This document shows positions 40,577 through 50,442 of a stretch of 64,000 nucleotides of DNA, piece by piece (the stretch's first letter is position 1; each line of letters opens with the position of its first letter). Source of the DNA: Paenibacillus sambharensis (lineage in GTDB: Bacteria; Bacillota; Bacilli; Paenibacillales; Paenibacillaceae); the NCBI RefSeq assembly GCF_003233845.1, contig NZ_QKRB01000044.1:62001-126000 (forward strand), written 5' to 3'. The notes below the pieces were generated by a model. The model had not been told where the DNA came from, searched no databases, and was given only the letters and a program-made list of their open reading frames with translations. A program made the position numbers and the translations under genes.

Positions 40577-41779
40577 ATGAAGAGATGGTGGGTTGTGCTG
40601 GGAGCATTATTGATCCAGATGAATTTGGGAGCGGTCTATGCGTGGAGTTTGTTTAACAAGCCGCTGATGGATAAATTCGGCTGGGAGCGGGAGGATGTGG
40701 TCGTTACCTTTTCTATTACTATAGCGACCTTTGCTTTGGCTACGATAGCGGCCGGAAGGCTTCAAGACCGGATTGGACCAAGAAAGGTGGCCACCATTGG
40801 GGGACTCTTGCTTGGAGTAGGACTGATGTTATCCGGTCAAGCGGATACCTTATTGGAGCTGTACTTCTATTATGGGGTGATTGGGGGGATCGGCATTGGC
40901 ACGGCATACGTCTGTCCTCTGTCGGCATGTATCAAGTGGTTTCCGGATAAGCCGGGTCTGATCGGCGGGCTTGCGGTGGCAGGCTTCGGTGCGGGAGGGC
41001 TAATATACAAGCCTGTAATCGGAGCCATGATCGAGTCTGTCGGGGTGTCGGCAAGCTTCGTTTATTTAGGTATTGTGTATATGGTTCTTGTCATTGGAGG
41101 AGCCCAGCTGCTGCTGAACCCCGCCGGCCAGGCACGGAGCCTTGATGCGTCTGCGACGGGATCAGGGGCGAGACCTTCTTATAAGCCCAAAGAAATGCTG
41201 GCCACCCGAACGTTCTATATTATGTGGGCGATGTTCTTTTTCGGTACAATGGCCGGACTAATGGTCATCAGCTTCGCAGTCGACATTGGCGTAGAGATGG
41301 CAGGCCTGTCAGCAGAAGAAGCCGCCAATGCAGTAATGTTCATTGCCCTGTTTAACGCTTTGGGCCGGATTTTGCTTGGGAAGCTGTCCGATCATATGGG
41401 CCGCAAGAACACACTGCTGTGGATGTACGGGCTGACAGCTGCCGCCCTCCTGTTTATGAGCATGGTTCCCATGACAGACAGTCTGTTTATGATATCTGTG
41501 TCCCTGATCGGTTTCTGCTTCGGAGGATTCCTGGCGGTCTATCCTTCCTTAACCGCTGACTATTACGGCACAGGCAGTCTGGGAGCTAATTATGGCCTTG
41601 TCTATCAAGCGTATGGACTGTCCGCCTTCGTAGGACCAATCATCGTGAGAAGTGTTTCGTTCACGCAGGCATTTTTCGTTGCGGCGCTGTGCTGCGTTAT
41701 TGCCATCGTCCTCGCCAACTGGCTTCGGATTCCGGAATACAGGAAAGCATCTCTTGCCAGACCAAGGCGCGCGAATTAA
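40577..41779 (+). CDS. MFS transporter of the oxalate/formate antiporter (OFA) family
   Basis: The 400-residue protein has twelve membrane segments. The opening MKRWWVVLGALLIQMNLGAVYAWSLF, in pattern, and the GRLQDRIGPRK (MFS A-motif) at about 60-70 are typical of OFA members, which exchange small organic acids. A second A-like motif KLSDHMGRK lies near 270. It starts behind AGGCAGG and stands alone. Substrate not predictable from sequence. Confidence 0.85.
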   Translation: MKRWWVVLGALLIQMNLGAVYAWSLFNKPLMDKFGWEREDVVVTFSITIATFALATIAAGRLQDRIGPRKVATIGGLLLGVGLMLSGQADTLLELYFYYGVIGGIGIGTAYVCPLSACIKWFPDKPGLIGGLAVAGFGAGGLIYKPVIGAMIESVGVSASFVYLGIVYMVLVIGGAQLLLNPAGQARSLDASATGSGARPSYKPKEMLATRTFYIMWAMFFFGTMAGLMVISFAVDIGVEMAGLSAEEAANAVMFIALFNALGRILLGKLSDHMGRKNTLLWMYGLTAAALLFMSMVPMTDSLFMISVSLIGFCFGGFLAVYPSLTADYYGTGSLGANYGLVYQAYGLSAFVGPIIVRSVSFTQAFFVAALCCVIAIVLANWLRIPEYRKASLARPRRAN

Positions 41780-41839
41780 CTGAAGCGATGCATGCATCCC
41801 TGCCAGCCAGGGGCGTTAACGATTGAATTCAACGTAACT

Positions 41840-41868
41840 GGACCATCTGACACTAGGTGGTCTATTTT
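41840..41868 (+). terminator. Terminator after the MFS gene
   Basis: GGACCA-N12-TGGTCT followed by ATTTT. Modest stem; the rest of 41780-42048 shows no gene. Confidence 0.55.
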
Positions 41869-42048
41869 GCGTTTCGCCTTATTGATCAAAGGAAGACAAG
41901 CGTTATAATGATGAGAACAAAAGGCGAAATAACAGACATCATGTAAAATTTTTCTATTCGATTCCTAGTAATATCAATGGTATAACTGGTTCAGCAGTTA
42001 ATGAAGCCGAAATAACCAAAGTTTCACGAAGCGGGAGAGGATATAACG

Positions 42049-43878
42049 ATGAAATTCCTGAGCATGACAAGTATACATTCTTTCATTCGCAGCAAGCCGA
42101 GGAAGCTGGCATTCAAAATACCGTTTGCCTACTTTGTCATCATTCTTCTCACGGTAGCACTGAGCTATATGGTGCTGTATCAAATATCGGCAAGCTCCGC
42201 GCAGAAGAAAATTAATGAAGCATCCTTGCAAACGGTTACATCAATCCAGACCAACGTCAATCTCATGATTGAGAATGTAAATAACTATTCTAAGATGATT
42301 TTCTCGGATTATAACCTGCAAAATCTGCTCAGGCAGGGGGATGTGTACGCCAATCTCCAGACCCAGTCCAAGGTCACTGCTTATCTTCACAACCTGATGC
42401 AGGCAGTTCCGATCATCGATTCCGTCTATATCTTTGACAACTCGGGCCACCGTTTTTCCGTTGGTACGCAGGAGCTGCCGGCCTTTATCGAAGCTAACGT
42501 AGAGGATGCCCCATGGTATGAGCAGGTGGTGGATAAGAAAGGGATGTACCTTCTGCGGCTGCACGGCAGCGGTACGTTCGCTGGGGGCGAGACAGACGAG
42601 AGCTTCGTATCGTTCATCCGGTTGATCCGTGACCTGGACGATACATCCCAGCTCGGCGTTCTGGTCATGAACATTAAGAAAGACGCCTTTGTACAGGCTT
42701 ATTCAAACCTGATGAATGAAGCCTCGCTGCAGATTGCCATATTGGATGAGCATAATCAGATGATTGCTGCCAATTCTACAGAAGATCCGAGCGGCGCGGA
42801 TTTTGAACAGATCTTGTCAGCCAACCTGGATAAGATGGAGCAGCAGTTTCAAGAGAGCAGCTCAGGATCGCTGACCCTGCATTCGGGGTCGGGCAAGTAC
42901 ACGGTATCGTATCTTCTAAATGAACATAACGGCTGGAAGGTGATGAGCTTAACACCTTATAACGCCATGGATTCGATTAATAAATCGTTTGTATTCCTGG
43001 CGCTGATGCTGCTCATTGTTAATGGTGCCGTCTTCTTCGTCAGTTCATTTATTATATCGCGCAGTATTATTAATCCGATTCATAAGCTCCTGCGGGCCAT
43101 GAACAAAGCACCAAGCGGACACTTTATGAAAGTCAATGCAGAGCTGAACAGCTATGAATTCGACCAGTTGTTTAACGGATACAATCATATGATTGAACGG
43201 ATGGATCAGCTGCTGAAGCGGATCATCGAAGAGCAGAATACGCTTCGCAAGGCGGAGCTGAATACGCTGCAAGCCCAGATTAAGCCTCATTTCCTGTATA
43301 ACACACTGGACTCCGTCACATCACTGGCGCTGTCCGGCTTGAATGATCAGGTGTGCGAGCTGATTGAGGCCCTTGGCAGTTATTACCGCTTGAGTGTCAG
43401 CAAGGGGCGGGATGTGATCACGGTCGGAGAGGAAATGGAGATCGTCCGCAATTACTTGAAGATCCTGAAGGTGCGTTATCAGGATGTCTTCGAGGTTCAG
43501 TTCGATATAGAGGAGGGCTGCTCCAACTTTCCGATTCCCAAGCTGGTTCTGCAGCCGCTCGTCGAAAATTCAATCTACCATGGCATTCGCCCGAAAGGAA
43601 CCAAGGGGAATATACGAATTGGCGCGCGAAGGGCTGAAGGAGCAGTAGTATTGACGATAGCCGATGATGGCGCCGGCATGTCGGCAGAGGTCATTGAGCA
43701 GGTTATGGACCCGGAGCGGAAGGGCGAGATCAAGAGCTTCGGCCTTTGGGGGACGATGGAGCGGCTGCGTATTTTTTATGGGGATAAAGACTGTGTCTAC
43801 ATCGATAGTGAGCCCGGCAAGGGTACAATCATAACATTAATCATACCGAATGGAGTGGATACCGTATGGAAAAATTAA
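42049..43878 (+). CDS. Sensor histidine kinase, YesM-like
   Basis: The 609-residue kinase has two membrane segments (about 24-46 and 312-338) around an extracellular dCache-like sensor, a HAMP domain, a His_kinase domain with phospho-acceptor His414 in QIKPHFLYNTLD, and a HATPase with N box (VLQPLVENSIYHG) and DDGAGM. It overlaps the regulator gene by 13 bases. In Paenibacillus, such pairs sit beside sugar ABC importers and switch them on, as here. RBS GGGAGAGG. Confidence 0.92.
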   Translation: MKFLSMTSIHSFIRSKPRKLAFKIPFAYFVIILLTVALSYMVLYQISASSAQKKINEASLQTVTSIQTNVNLMIENVNNYSKMIFSDYNLQNLLRQGDVYANLQTQSKVTAYLHNLMQAVPIIDSVYIFDNSGHRFSVGTQELPAFIEANVEDAPWYEQVVDKKGMYLLRLHGSGTFAGGETDESFVSFIRLIRDLDDTSQLGVLVMNIKKDAFVQAYSNLMNEASLQIAILDEHNQMIAANSTEDPSGADFEQILSANLDKMEQQFQESSSGSLTLHSGSGKYTVSYLLNEHNGWKVMSLTPYNAMDSINKSFVFLALMLLIVNGAVFFVSSFIISRSIINPIHKLLRAMNKAPSGHFMKVNAELNSYEFDQLFNGYNHMIERMDQLLKRIIEEQNTLRKAELNTLQAQIKPHFLYNTLDSVTSLALSGLNDQVCELIEALGSYYRLSVSKGRDVITVGEEMEIVRNYLKILKVRYQDVFEVQFDIEEGCSNFPIPKLVLQPLVENSIYHGIRPKGTKGNIRIGARRAEGAVVLTIADDGAGMSAEVIEQVMDPERKGEIKSFGLWGTMERLRIFYGDKDCVYIDSEPGKGTIITLIIPNGVDTVWKN

Positions 43879-45446
43879 AGGTTCTGATCGTAGATGATGA
43901 ACATCTGATCCGGAACTTGCTGCGCATGCGCATAGACTGGGACAAGCAGGGCATGACGATTGCCGGCGAGGCCTCCAATGCCCGTGAGGCATTGGAGATG
44001 GTGGATGAGCTGAGGCCGGATATTATGTTTACGGATATTCATATGCCGTCCATCAGCGGTATAGAGCTTAGCAGGATGGTGCTGGACAAGTATCCGGATA
44101 TCAAGATCGTGATCGTTACCGGTCATGATGAGTTTGAATATGCGCATGAGAGCATCAAGATTGGGATCACGGATTTTATCCTGAAGCCGATTCGGGCTTC
44201 CGAGCTGCTTCATGTTACCGAGAAGCTGAACACGCTGATTCGTGAGGAGCGCAGCCGGGATCAGGAATTGGAGAGACTGAAAGAAGAGTTGAAGCGCAAT
44301 TTTCCCTATCTCAGAGAGAAGTTTGTAAACGGGTGGCTCAGCGGCACGCTTTCCCAGGAAGAGATTCTTGAGAAAGCCAAGTATTTCAGCATACCGGTGC
44401 AGCAGGGCAGCGGTTTGTTCCACATTGCCGTCATCGAGGTTTCCCCGGCATCAGATGAGCTGGATGAAGAGCAGCAGCAGCTGCTGAATATGGACGCCAG
44501 GAACAAAGCGGCTGCCTATTACGAGGGTGATTCCGGGGTCATTACACTGACAGATACCCGCAACCAGATTGTCGTCCTGTCATGGCAGGTGGATGCCGAT
44601 CTTGCGAGCGATTGCGAGCACCTGAAGACCATTCTGGCGGAGCCGGGAAAATGCCTGGTAAGTATCGGAATCGGGCGTCCGAGGGAAGCTATTGAAGAGG
44701 CGTATATCATCTATCGGGAAGCATGCCGCGCGTTGGAGTACAAAGCCTTTGTGGGAAGAAATCAAGTGGTCTGCTTTGAAGATATGGTGGACAGCAGGGA
44801 ACAGCCGTACCGTCCCAGCTCCGAGCTTCTTCAGCAGCTGGAGTTCTGTATCAGTGTGGGTTCCGAGGAGCAGGCGGCCGGAATCCTCCATGACATGTTC
44901 AATGTGTCCTTCACCAGTGTGTCGCAGTTCCGCATGGCGGCGATGGAAGTGATCACGGAGTGCCAGCGGGCCGCGATGGAACAGCAGCTTGAGGATGAAC
45001 AGGTGTTTAACAAGGAAACGCTGGTCTCCATCCTTGCCGCAGAGCATCTGCCTGAATTAACGGGTCTATTGGAGAGTTATGTGCTGTCGATTACGGGGGC
45101 AATCCACGCCAAACATCAAACGAAGGAAGATAATCTGATCAGCCAGGTGAAGGAATACCTTGAGCAGAACATGGGTGATTCCGAAGTAGGGCTGGCGAGC
45201 ACCGCGGCGGCCTTTTATGTCAGTCCGGGCCATCTGGGCCGGCTTATGAAGAAGGAGACGGGGCAGACATTTGTCGAGTACTTGACGAATATTCGGATGA
45301 AGAAGGCGGAAACGCTGCTGAAGACGACCGATTTGCGGGGCTATGAGGTTGGGGAGCAGGTGGGGATCAAGGACCCTCACTACTTCAGTGTTTTGTTCAA
45401 AAAAAATACAGGAAGGTCTGTAAATGAGTACCGCAGCAGCAAATGA
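43866..45446 (+). CDS. Response regulator with AraC-type DNA-binding domain, YesN-like
   Basis: The 526-residue protein has an N-terminal receiver with acidic pocket (VDDEH at 9-13) and phosphorylation site Asp57 in FTDIHMPS, a long helical linker domain (130-420), and a C-terminal double HTH of AraC type (AAAFYVSPGHLGRLMKKETG, GIKDPHYFSVLFKKNTG). It should activate the ABC importer operon starting at 45565. Confidence 0.92.
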   Translation: MEKLKVLIVDDEHLIRNLLRMRIDWDKQGMTIAGEASNAREALEMVDELRPDIMFTDIHMPSISGIELSRMVLDKYPDIKIVIVTGHDEFEYAHESIKIGITDFILKPIRASELLHVTEKLNTLIREERSRDQELERLKEELKRNFPYLREKFVNGWLSGTLSQEEILEKAKYFSIPVQQGSGLFHIAVIEVSPASDELDEEQQQLLNMDARNKAAAYYEGDSGVITLTDTRNQIVVLSWQVDADLASDCEHLKTILAEPGKCLVSIGIGRPREAIEEAYIIYREACRALEYKAFVGRNQVVCFEDMVDSREQPYRPSSELLQQLEFCISVGSEEQAAGILHDMFNVSFTSVSQFRMAAMEVITECQRAAMEQQLEDEQVFNKETLVSILAAEHLPELTGLLESYVLSITGAIHAKHQTKEDNLISQVKEYLEQNMGDSEVGLASTAAAFYVSPGHLGRLMKKETGQTFVEYLTNIRMKKAETLLKTTDLRGYEVGEQVGIKDPHYFSVLFKKNTGRSVNEYRSSK

Positions 45447-45564
45447 AGGCTTGCAAGATGTTCGATTTTTAAAAGCGGATGTGCGGATTTTAAATGGAGT
45501 TACGGGGTCAGCTTCCCTAAAATAACTTCTAGGAGCAGCAAAACTTAATTAGGGAGGTCATAAG

Positions 45565-46875
45565 ATGAAAGCGTTACTAAAAAAATCGTTCACCGTTTTA
45601 TTGACAGTAGGACTAGCAGGAAGTATAGCCGCATGTTCATCCCAAGGAACTCCGTCCGAAGAAAGTGGAAGCGATTCCATTACGTTGAAGCTGTGGGACC
45701 AGTCTGTAGGCAATACGGATCCGTCCGCCAAATTGCTGCCGCAGATCATTGAGAAATGGAATAATGAGCATCCCGATATTCAAATTGAACGAACAGGCAC
45801 GACCGGAGAACAATATAAAACGAAAATCAAGACGGCTCTGGCCGGAGGGGAAGCACCCGATATATTCTATGGAATGGGCGGCGGCAGCTTCATGCAGCCT
45901 TTCATCGAATCGGGGAATGTCCTTGAGATCACCAGTTATGTAAACGATGACATCAAGTCAAGAATGGGTGCGGGCATGGCGGAAGCAATTGAAACGGACG
46001 GCAAAATTTATACGCTGCCTGTATACACTCATATTGCCAATCTGTATGTCAATACAGAATTGTTCGAGAAGGCGGGTGCCAAGCTTCCGGAAACCTATGC
46101 GGAGCTGCTTGATGCGGTAGAGAAGCTGAAGGCAGCTGGAATCACTCCAGCTCTTATTGGCGAGAAGGACCGCTGGCCGGGCATGTACTGGTACGACCTC
46201 ATTGCGATGCGCCAGGCAGGTAATGAAGCGGTCATCGAGGCATTCAAGGATCCTTCCAAATGGGATTCGCCAGAATTCGTTGCGGCAGCTGCGAAGCTGC
46301 AGGAGCTTGCCAAGATGGGCGCATTCAACAGCAGCATGTTCAGCATGAGCTATGACGAAATGCTGGGTGCGTTCAATGCGGGCAATGGTGCCATGATGGT
46401 GCAGGCTAACTGGGTAAACGCAGGGATTGAAGATCCATCCTCAGCAGTAAAAGGCAAGGTTAAGGTTATCCCGTTCCCTGTATTCGAGGACGGCAAAGGT
46501 GACAAGACGGAAATCTTCGGCGGGGCTGTTGACGGCTTCTATGTAAGCAAGACGACGAAGCATCCGGAAGCTGCTGTTGAATTCCTAAAATATTTAAGCG
46601 AGCAGCTTGGCACGCAGGGTTATCTGGCTGGCGCAGGGCTTCCGAGCTGGAAAACGGATGGGCTTGATACGTCAGGACTGTCTACACTTGATCAATCCAG
46701 CGCGGAAATTATGCAATCGGCAACATCCTTTATTGCCTGGTGGGACAATATTCTTCCTGCCGAATCGGCGGAAGCACACAAAAACTTGATTGCGCAGCTG
46801 TTGGCACAAGATATTACGCCTGAGGGATTCAGCAAACAGATGGCACAGCTCAAACCGACGGAGCTGAAGCTCTAA
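45565..46875 (+). CDS. Sugar ABC transporter substrate-binding lipoprotein
   Basis: The 436-residue protein has a signal peptide with lipobox SIAAC, a Ser-rich linker, and a family 1 solute-binding fold (TLKLWDQSVG start, PDIFYGMGGG, GAMMVQANW). It binds an oligosaccharide, probably arabino-oligosaccharides given the arabinofuranosidase gene in the same operon. AGGGAGGTC precedes ATG. It is the first gene after the two-component genes, with a 118-base gap for the regulated promoter. Confidence 0.92.
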   Translation: MKALLKKSFTVLLTVGLAGSIAACSSQGTPSEESGSDSITLKLWDQSVGNTDPSAKLLPQIIEKWNNEHPDIQIERTGTTGEQYKTKIKTALAGGEAPDIFYGMGGGSFMQPFIESGNVLEITSYVNDDIKSRMGAGMAEAIETDGKIYTLPVYTHIANLYVNTELFEKAGAKLPETYAELLDAVEKLKAAGITPALIGEKDRWPGMYWYDLIAMRQAGNEAVIEAFKDPSKWDSPEFVAAAAKLQELAKMGAFNSSMFSMSYDEMLGAFNAGNGAMMVQANWVNAGIEDPSSAVKGKVKVIPFPVFEDGKGDKTEIFGGAVDGFYVSKTTKHPEAAVEFLKYLSEQLGTQGYLAGAGLPSWKTDGLDTSGLSTLDQSSAEIMQSATSFIAWWDNILPAESAEAHKNLIAQLLAQDITPEGFSKQMAQLKPTELKL

Positions 46876-46946
46876 GCTATAGAATAAACTCAGACCAGAT
46901 ATGGCCAGGGGAAACCCTGTCCATATCTTTTGAGAGGAGGGCAATG

Positions 46947-47816
46947 ATGAATTCCGTATTTTCCAATAAAACAGCCATTGCGATCTTTGTGCTTCCCACA
47001 CTTCTGATCTTCTGCGCAATTGTATTAATTCCAATCGTCGTCTCCAGTTATTACAGCGTGCTGGACTGGAATGGGATCGGCAAAGGTACATTTATCGGAC
47101 TGGATAACTTTACCGAGATGTTCACCGATTCGCGGGCATTAAATGCAATCAAGAACTCGCTGCTATTCGCAGGAGCGTCTATTTTCATCCAGCTGCCCTT
47201 TTCTCTCCTGCTTGCCCTGATCCTGGCATCGACAGTCAAGGGAGAAGGCTTCTACCGTACGGTATATTTTATCCCGGTTCTGATCTCTACCGTCGTAATC
47301 GCACAGCTGTGGTCCAAAATCTATAATGCGGATTACGGCCTGCTGAATACGCTGCTTGTAAACATGGGCCTATCCAATTTGGCGCAGGACTGGCTTGGGC
47401 AGAAGCAGACCGCTCTTATCGCTTCGTTCATTCCGATTCTATGGCAGTATGTCGGGTATCATATGCTGCTGATGTATGCCGGTGCGAAGTCGATATCTCA
47501 AGATATCTTCGAAGCGGCCAAAATAGACGGCGCCTCCCGCATCCGGACAGCGTTGTCCATTACTATCCCTCTTATGAAGCCGATTCTCAAGGTATGTCTG
47601 GTCTTCTCGGTAATCGGGGCCTTCAAGGTGTTCGATCTGATCTATGTGCTGACCGGCGGCGGGCCGTTCTTCACCACGGAAGTGCCTAGCACGCTCATGT
47701 ACACGACTATCTTTGACACATACCGGTACGGCTACGGCAGTGCGATATCCGTCTTCATCATACTGGAATGTCTGGTATTCACACTGCTCATCAATAAGTT
47801 GATCAAAACAGACTAG
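46947..47816 (+). CDS. Sugar ABC transporter permease 1 (MalF type)
   Basis: The 289-residue protein has six membrane segments and the EAA loop EAAKIDGASRIRTALSITIP near 190-210 for contact with the ATPase. It pairs with the next permease. No ATPase gene is in the operon, which is common: a shared MsmK-type ATPase elsewhere serves such importers. ATG 46947 follows AGGAGG by six bases. Confidence 0.9.
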   Translation: MNSVFSNKTAIAIFVLPTLLIFCAIVLIPIVVSSYYSVLDWNGIGKGTFIGLDNFTEMFTDSRALNAIKNSLLFAGASIFIQLPFSLLLALILASTVKGEGFYRTVYFIPVLISTVVIAQLWSKIYNADYGLLNTLLVNMGLSNLAQDWLGQKQTALIASFIPILWQYVGYHMLLMYAGAKSISQDIFEAAKIDGASRIRTALSITIPLMKPILKVCLVFSVIGAFKVFDLIYVLTGGGPFFTTEVPSTLMYTTIFDTYRYGYGSAISVFIILECLVFTLLINKLIKTD

Positions 47817-47828
47817 GGGGTGGAATAA

Positions 47829-48686
47829 GTGAGTGCCACAACAGCAGTGCTTCCCAAGAAACCCAAGCTCCTCGGAAAAATATTATTGCATGTGTTTCTG
47901 ATCCTTGTCGCGGTGACCCAAATTTATCCGCTCATCTGGCTGGCTTTTTTCTCTCTGAAGGATAACAGCGAGATATTCAGCGGTGATGTTCTGGGGCTGC
48001 CCAAATCATTCTTATGGAGCAACTATACGAAGGCATTATCGGACGGCAACGTCATGATCTATTTTTTCAATAGTGTGCTGGTGACGGCGGTCTCCATTAT
48101 ATTGGTCTTGATCCTTGCCTCCATGACAGGCTATGCCATAACACGGATGAACTGGAAATTCAGCAATGCCGCGATGACACTCATTCTTCTGGGCATGATG
48201 GTTCCGATTCACGCAGCGCTGCTGCCTCTCTTTATGGTTCTGAAAAATCTCGGCCTGCTGAATAACTACTGGTCATTGATCATTCCTTATGTTGCGTTCG
48301 GCCTTCCCCTGGCTGTGTTTATTCTGGGCAGCTTCTTCAAGGGGATTCCCCGGGAGATGGAAGAGTCGGCAGTCATAGACGGATGCGGCATCTACCGGAC
48401 ATTCTTCTCCATCATCCTGCCGCTTGTCCGTCCTGCGATCGCAACGGTGGCCATCTTTACCTTCCTGTCCTGCTGGAATGAGCTGATGTTTGCGGTCACC
48501 TTCATTAACGATACCGCCTATCAGACCCTGACTGTCGGAATGATGTCCATGGTCGGCACCTATATTACACAGTGGGGGATTATTGGCGCGGGTCTCATGA
48601 TCACGACCATTCCGACCATCATCATTTATCTGCTGCTCAACAAGCAGGTTCAGAAGAGTATGATCGCGGGTGCGGTTAAAGGTTAA
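47829..48686 (+). CDS. Sugar ABC transporter permease 2 (MalG type)
   Basis: The 285-residue protein has six membrane segments and an EAA-like loop (EESAVIDGCGIYRTFFSIIL, near 178-197). It starts with GTG behind GGGGGTGG, 12 bases after the first permease. With 45565 and 46947 it makes the importer for the arabinofuranosidase substrate. Confidence 0.9.
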   Translation: MSATTAVLPKKPKLLGKILLHVFLILVAVTQIYPLIWLAFFSLKDNSEIFSGDVLGLPKSFLWSNYTKALSDGNVMIYFFNSVLVTAVSIILVLILASMTGYAITRMNWKFSNAAMTLILLGMMVPIHAALLPLFMVLKNLGLLNNYWSLIIPYVAFGLPLAVFILGSFFKGIPREMEESAVIDGCGIYRTFFSIILPLVRPAIATVAIFTFLSCWNELMFAVTFINDTAYQTLTVGMMSMVGTYITQWGIIGAGLMITTIPTIIIYLLLNKQVQKSMIAGAVKG

Positions 48687-48725
48687 GAGCACATTCATAA
48701 GATCAGTTAGAGGAGGAAGCTTCTA

Positions 48726-50213
48726 ATGAGCGGAACGATTACCGTCAATACCGATCAGCCGGCAGGCACAATCAGCCGCCACATATACGGGCACTTTGCC
48801 GAGCATCTTGGACGATGCATCTACGAAGGCATCTGGGTGGGCGAGGATTCGCCGATTCCGAACACGCGGGGCATCCGCAACGATGTTCTGGAGGCGCTGA
48901 GGAAGCTGAGCATTCCGGTGCTCCGCTGGCCGGGCGGCTGCTTTGCCGACGAGTATCATTGGAAGGACGGCGTTGGCCCCCGGGAACAGCGCAAGCGTAT
49001 GGTCAATACGCACTGGGGCGGTGTTGTGGAGAACAACCATTTTGGCACGCATGAATTTTTTGACCTGTGTGAGCTGCTGGATACGGAGCCGTACATCTGC
49101 GGGAATGTCGGCAGCGGCACGGTTCAGGAAATGCAGGAGTGGGTTGAATATATGACCTTCGACGGCGAGTCGCCGATGGCGAACTGGCGGAAGGAGAACG
49201 GCCGCGAGAAGCCATGGAAGCTGAAATATTTTGGTGTCGGCAACGAGAACTGGGGCTGCGGCGGCAATATGCGGGCCGAGTACTATGCCGATGAATACCG
49301 CCGGTTCCAGACCTATGTGCGGAATTACGGCGAGAGGCGCCTTTACAAGGTTGCCGGCGGCGCCAATGTAGACGACTATCATTGGACAGAGGTGCTAATG
49401 CGCGAAGCCGCCGGACATATGGACGGCCTGAGTCTGCACAACTACACGGTGCCTGGCGGCTTTGAAATCAAACGTCCGGCGCTCGGCTTCGACGAGGCGG
49501 AATGGTTTGAGACGATGCAGCTGTCGCTTCGAATGGATGAGCTGATTACACGCCACTCGGCCATCATGGACCAGTACGATCCTGAGAAGCGGGTCGGCAT
49601 GATTGTTGATGAATGGGGCACCTGGTTCCAGGTGGAGCCGGGTACGAATCCGGGCTTCCTGTACCAGCAGAACTCGCTGCGTGACGCGCTTGTCGCGGGC
49701 CTGCATTTCCACGTGTTCCACCGTCATTGTGACCGCGTCCACATGGCCAACATTGCACAGACGGTTAACGTTCTGCAGGCGATGATTCTAACCGATGGTG
49801 CGGATATGATTCTGACGCCGACCTACCATGTGTTCGAAATGTTCAAGGTTCATCAGGATGCGGAGGCTCTCGCCCTTCATCTGGAGACCGGCGAGTACGA
49901 ATGGAACGGCGAATCGATTCCGCAGGTCAGCGCCTCGGCATCGAGGCGTGCGGACGGCACAATCGACATCAGCCTTTGCAACGTCGATCCGAACCGTGAA
50001 GCACCCGTTCAGCTGCGGCTGCGCGGACTGGCGGGTACTCCGGCGATCAGCGGCCGGGTTCTGACGCACGCGGATATGAACGCGCATAACACATTCGACC
50101 AGCCGGAGACGGTGAAGCCCGAAGTATTCGAAGGCATAACGAACATAAGCGCTGACGGTTTATCGGCAGCGCTGCCGCCGATGTCCGTCGTCGTGCTGAC
50201 GCTGCGCTCCTAA
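48726..50213 (+). CDS. abfA: Alpha-L-arabinofuranosidase, GH51
   Basis: The 495-residue enzyme has no signal peptide. GH51 landmarks are [18 protein letters not shown] near 20-37, the acid/base Glu174 in GVGNENWG, and the nucleophile Glu296 in IVDEWGTW. It removes terminal arabinofuranose from arabino-oligosaccharides in the cytoplasm after import. It lies last in the importer operon, 39 bases after the permease gene with AGGAGG. The GH53 gene at 28808 attacks the galactan backbone of the same kind of polymer. Confidence 0.94.
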   Translation: MSGTITVNTDQPAGTISRHIYGHFAEHLGRCIYEGIWVGEDSPIPNTRGIRNDVLEALRKLSIPVLRWPGGCFADEYHWKDGVGPREQRKRMVNTHWGGVVENNHFGTHEFFDLCELLDTEPYICGNVGSGTVQEMQEWVEYMTFDGESPMANWRKENGREKPWKLKYFGVGNENWGCGGNMRAEYYADEYRRFQTYVRNYGERRLYKVAGGANVDDYHWTEVLMREAAGHMDGLSLHNYTVPGGFEIKRPALGFDEAEWFETMQLSLRMDELITRHSAIMDQYDPEKRVGMIVDEWGTWFQVEPGTNPGFLYQQNSLRDALVAGLHFHVFHRHCDRVHMANIAQTVNVLQAMILTDGADMILTPTYHVFEMFKVHQDAEALALHLETGEYEWNGESIPQVSASASRRADGTIDISLCNVDPNREAPVQLRLRGLAGTPAISGRVLTHADMNAHNTFDQPETVKPEVFEGITNISADGLSAALPPMSVVVLTLRS

Positions 50214-50261
50214 ACATGCAGCAGGCGAATTCTGAAGGATCAAGGGCAATACAGAACATGA

Positions 50262-50291
50262 GGAACCCGACCGTATGAAGGTCGGGTTTTC
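50262..50291. terminator. Terminator of the arabinoside operon, CCCGACC type
   Basis: GGAACCCGACC-GTATGAA-GGTCGGGTTTTC. The rest of 50214-50442 shows no gene. Confidence 0.87.
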
Positions 50292-50442
50292 GTGTTGTGT
50301 GGTGTGCAGCGGCCGTTTGAGTTTTGTTCATACATACCGATAATTTTTAAAATAATCGAATGGATACTGTGCCGTATTGTTTAATAAACATATAAATGTC
50401 TAAGCTGATTAGTAGTCGGGTGTAGAGGGAGGGGCATGAAGG

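Noticed and set aside
40447-40656. 69-codon ORF in the MFS leader
   Set aside because: Contains the attenuator hairpin and overlaps the MFS start; no ribosome site.
48723-49382. Leftward ORF of 219 codons
   Set aside because: Antisense of the GH51 gene, explained by its high G+C third positions.
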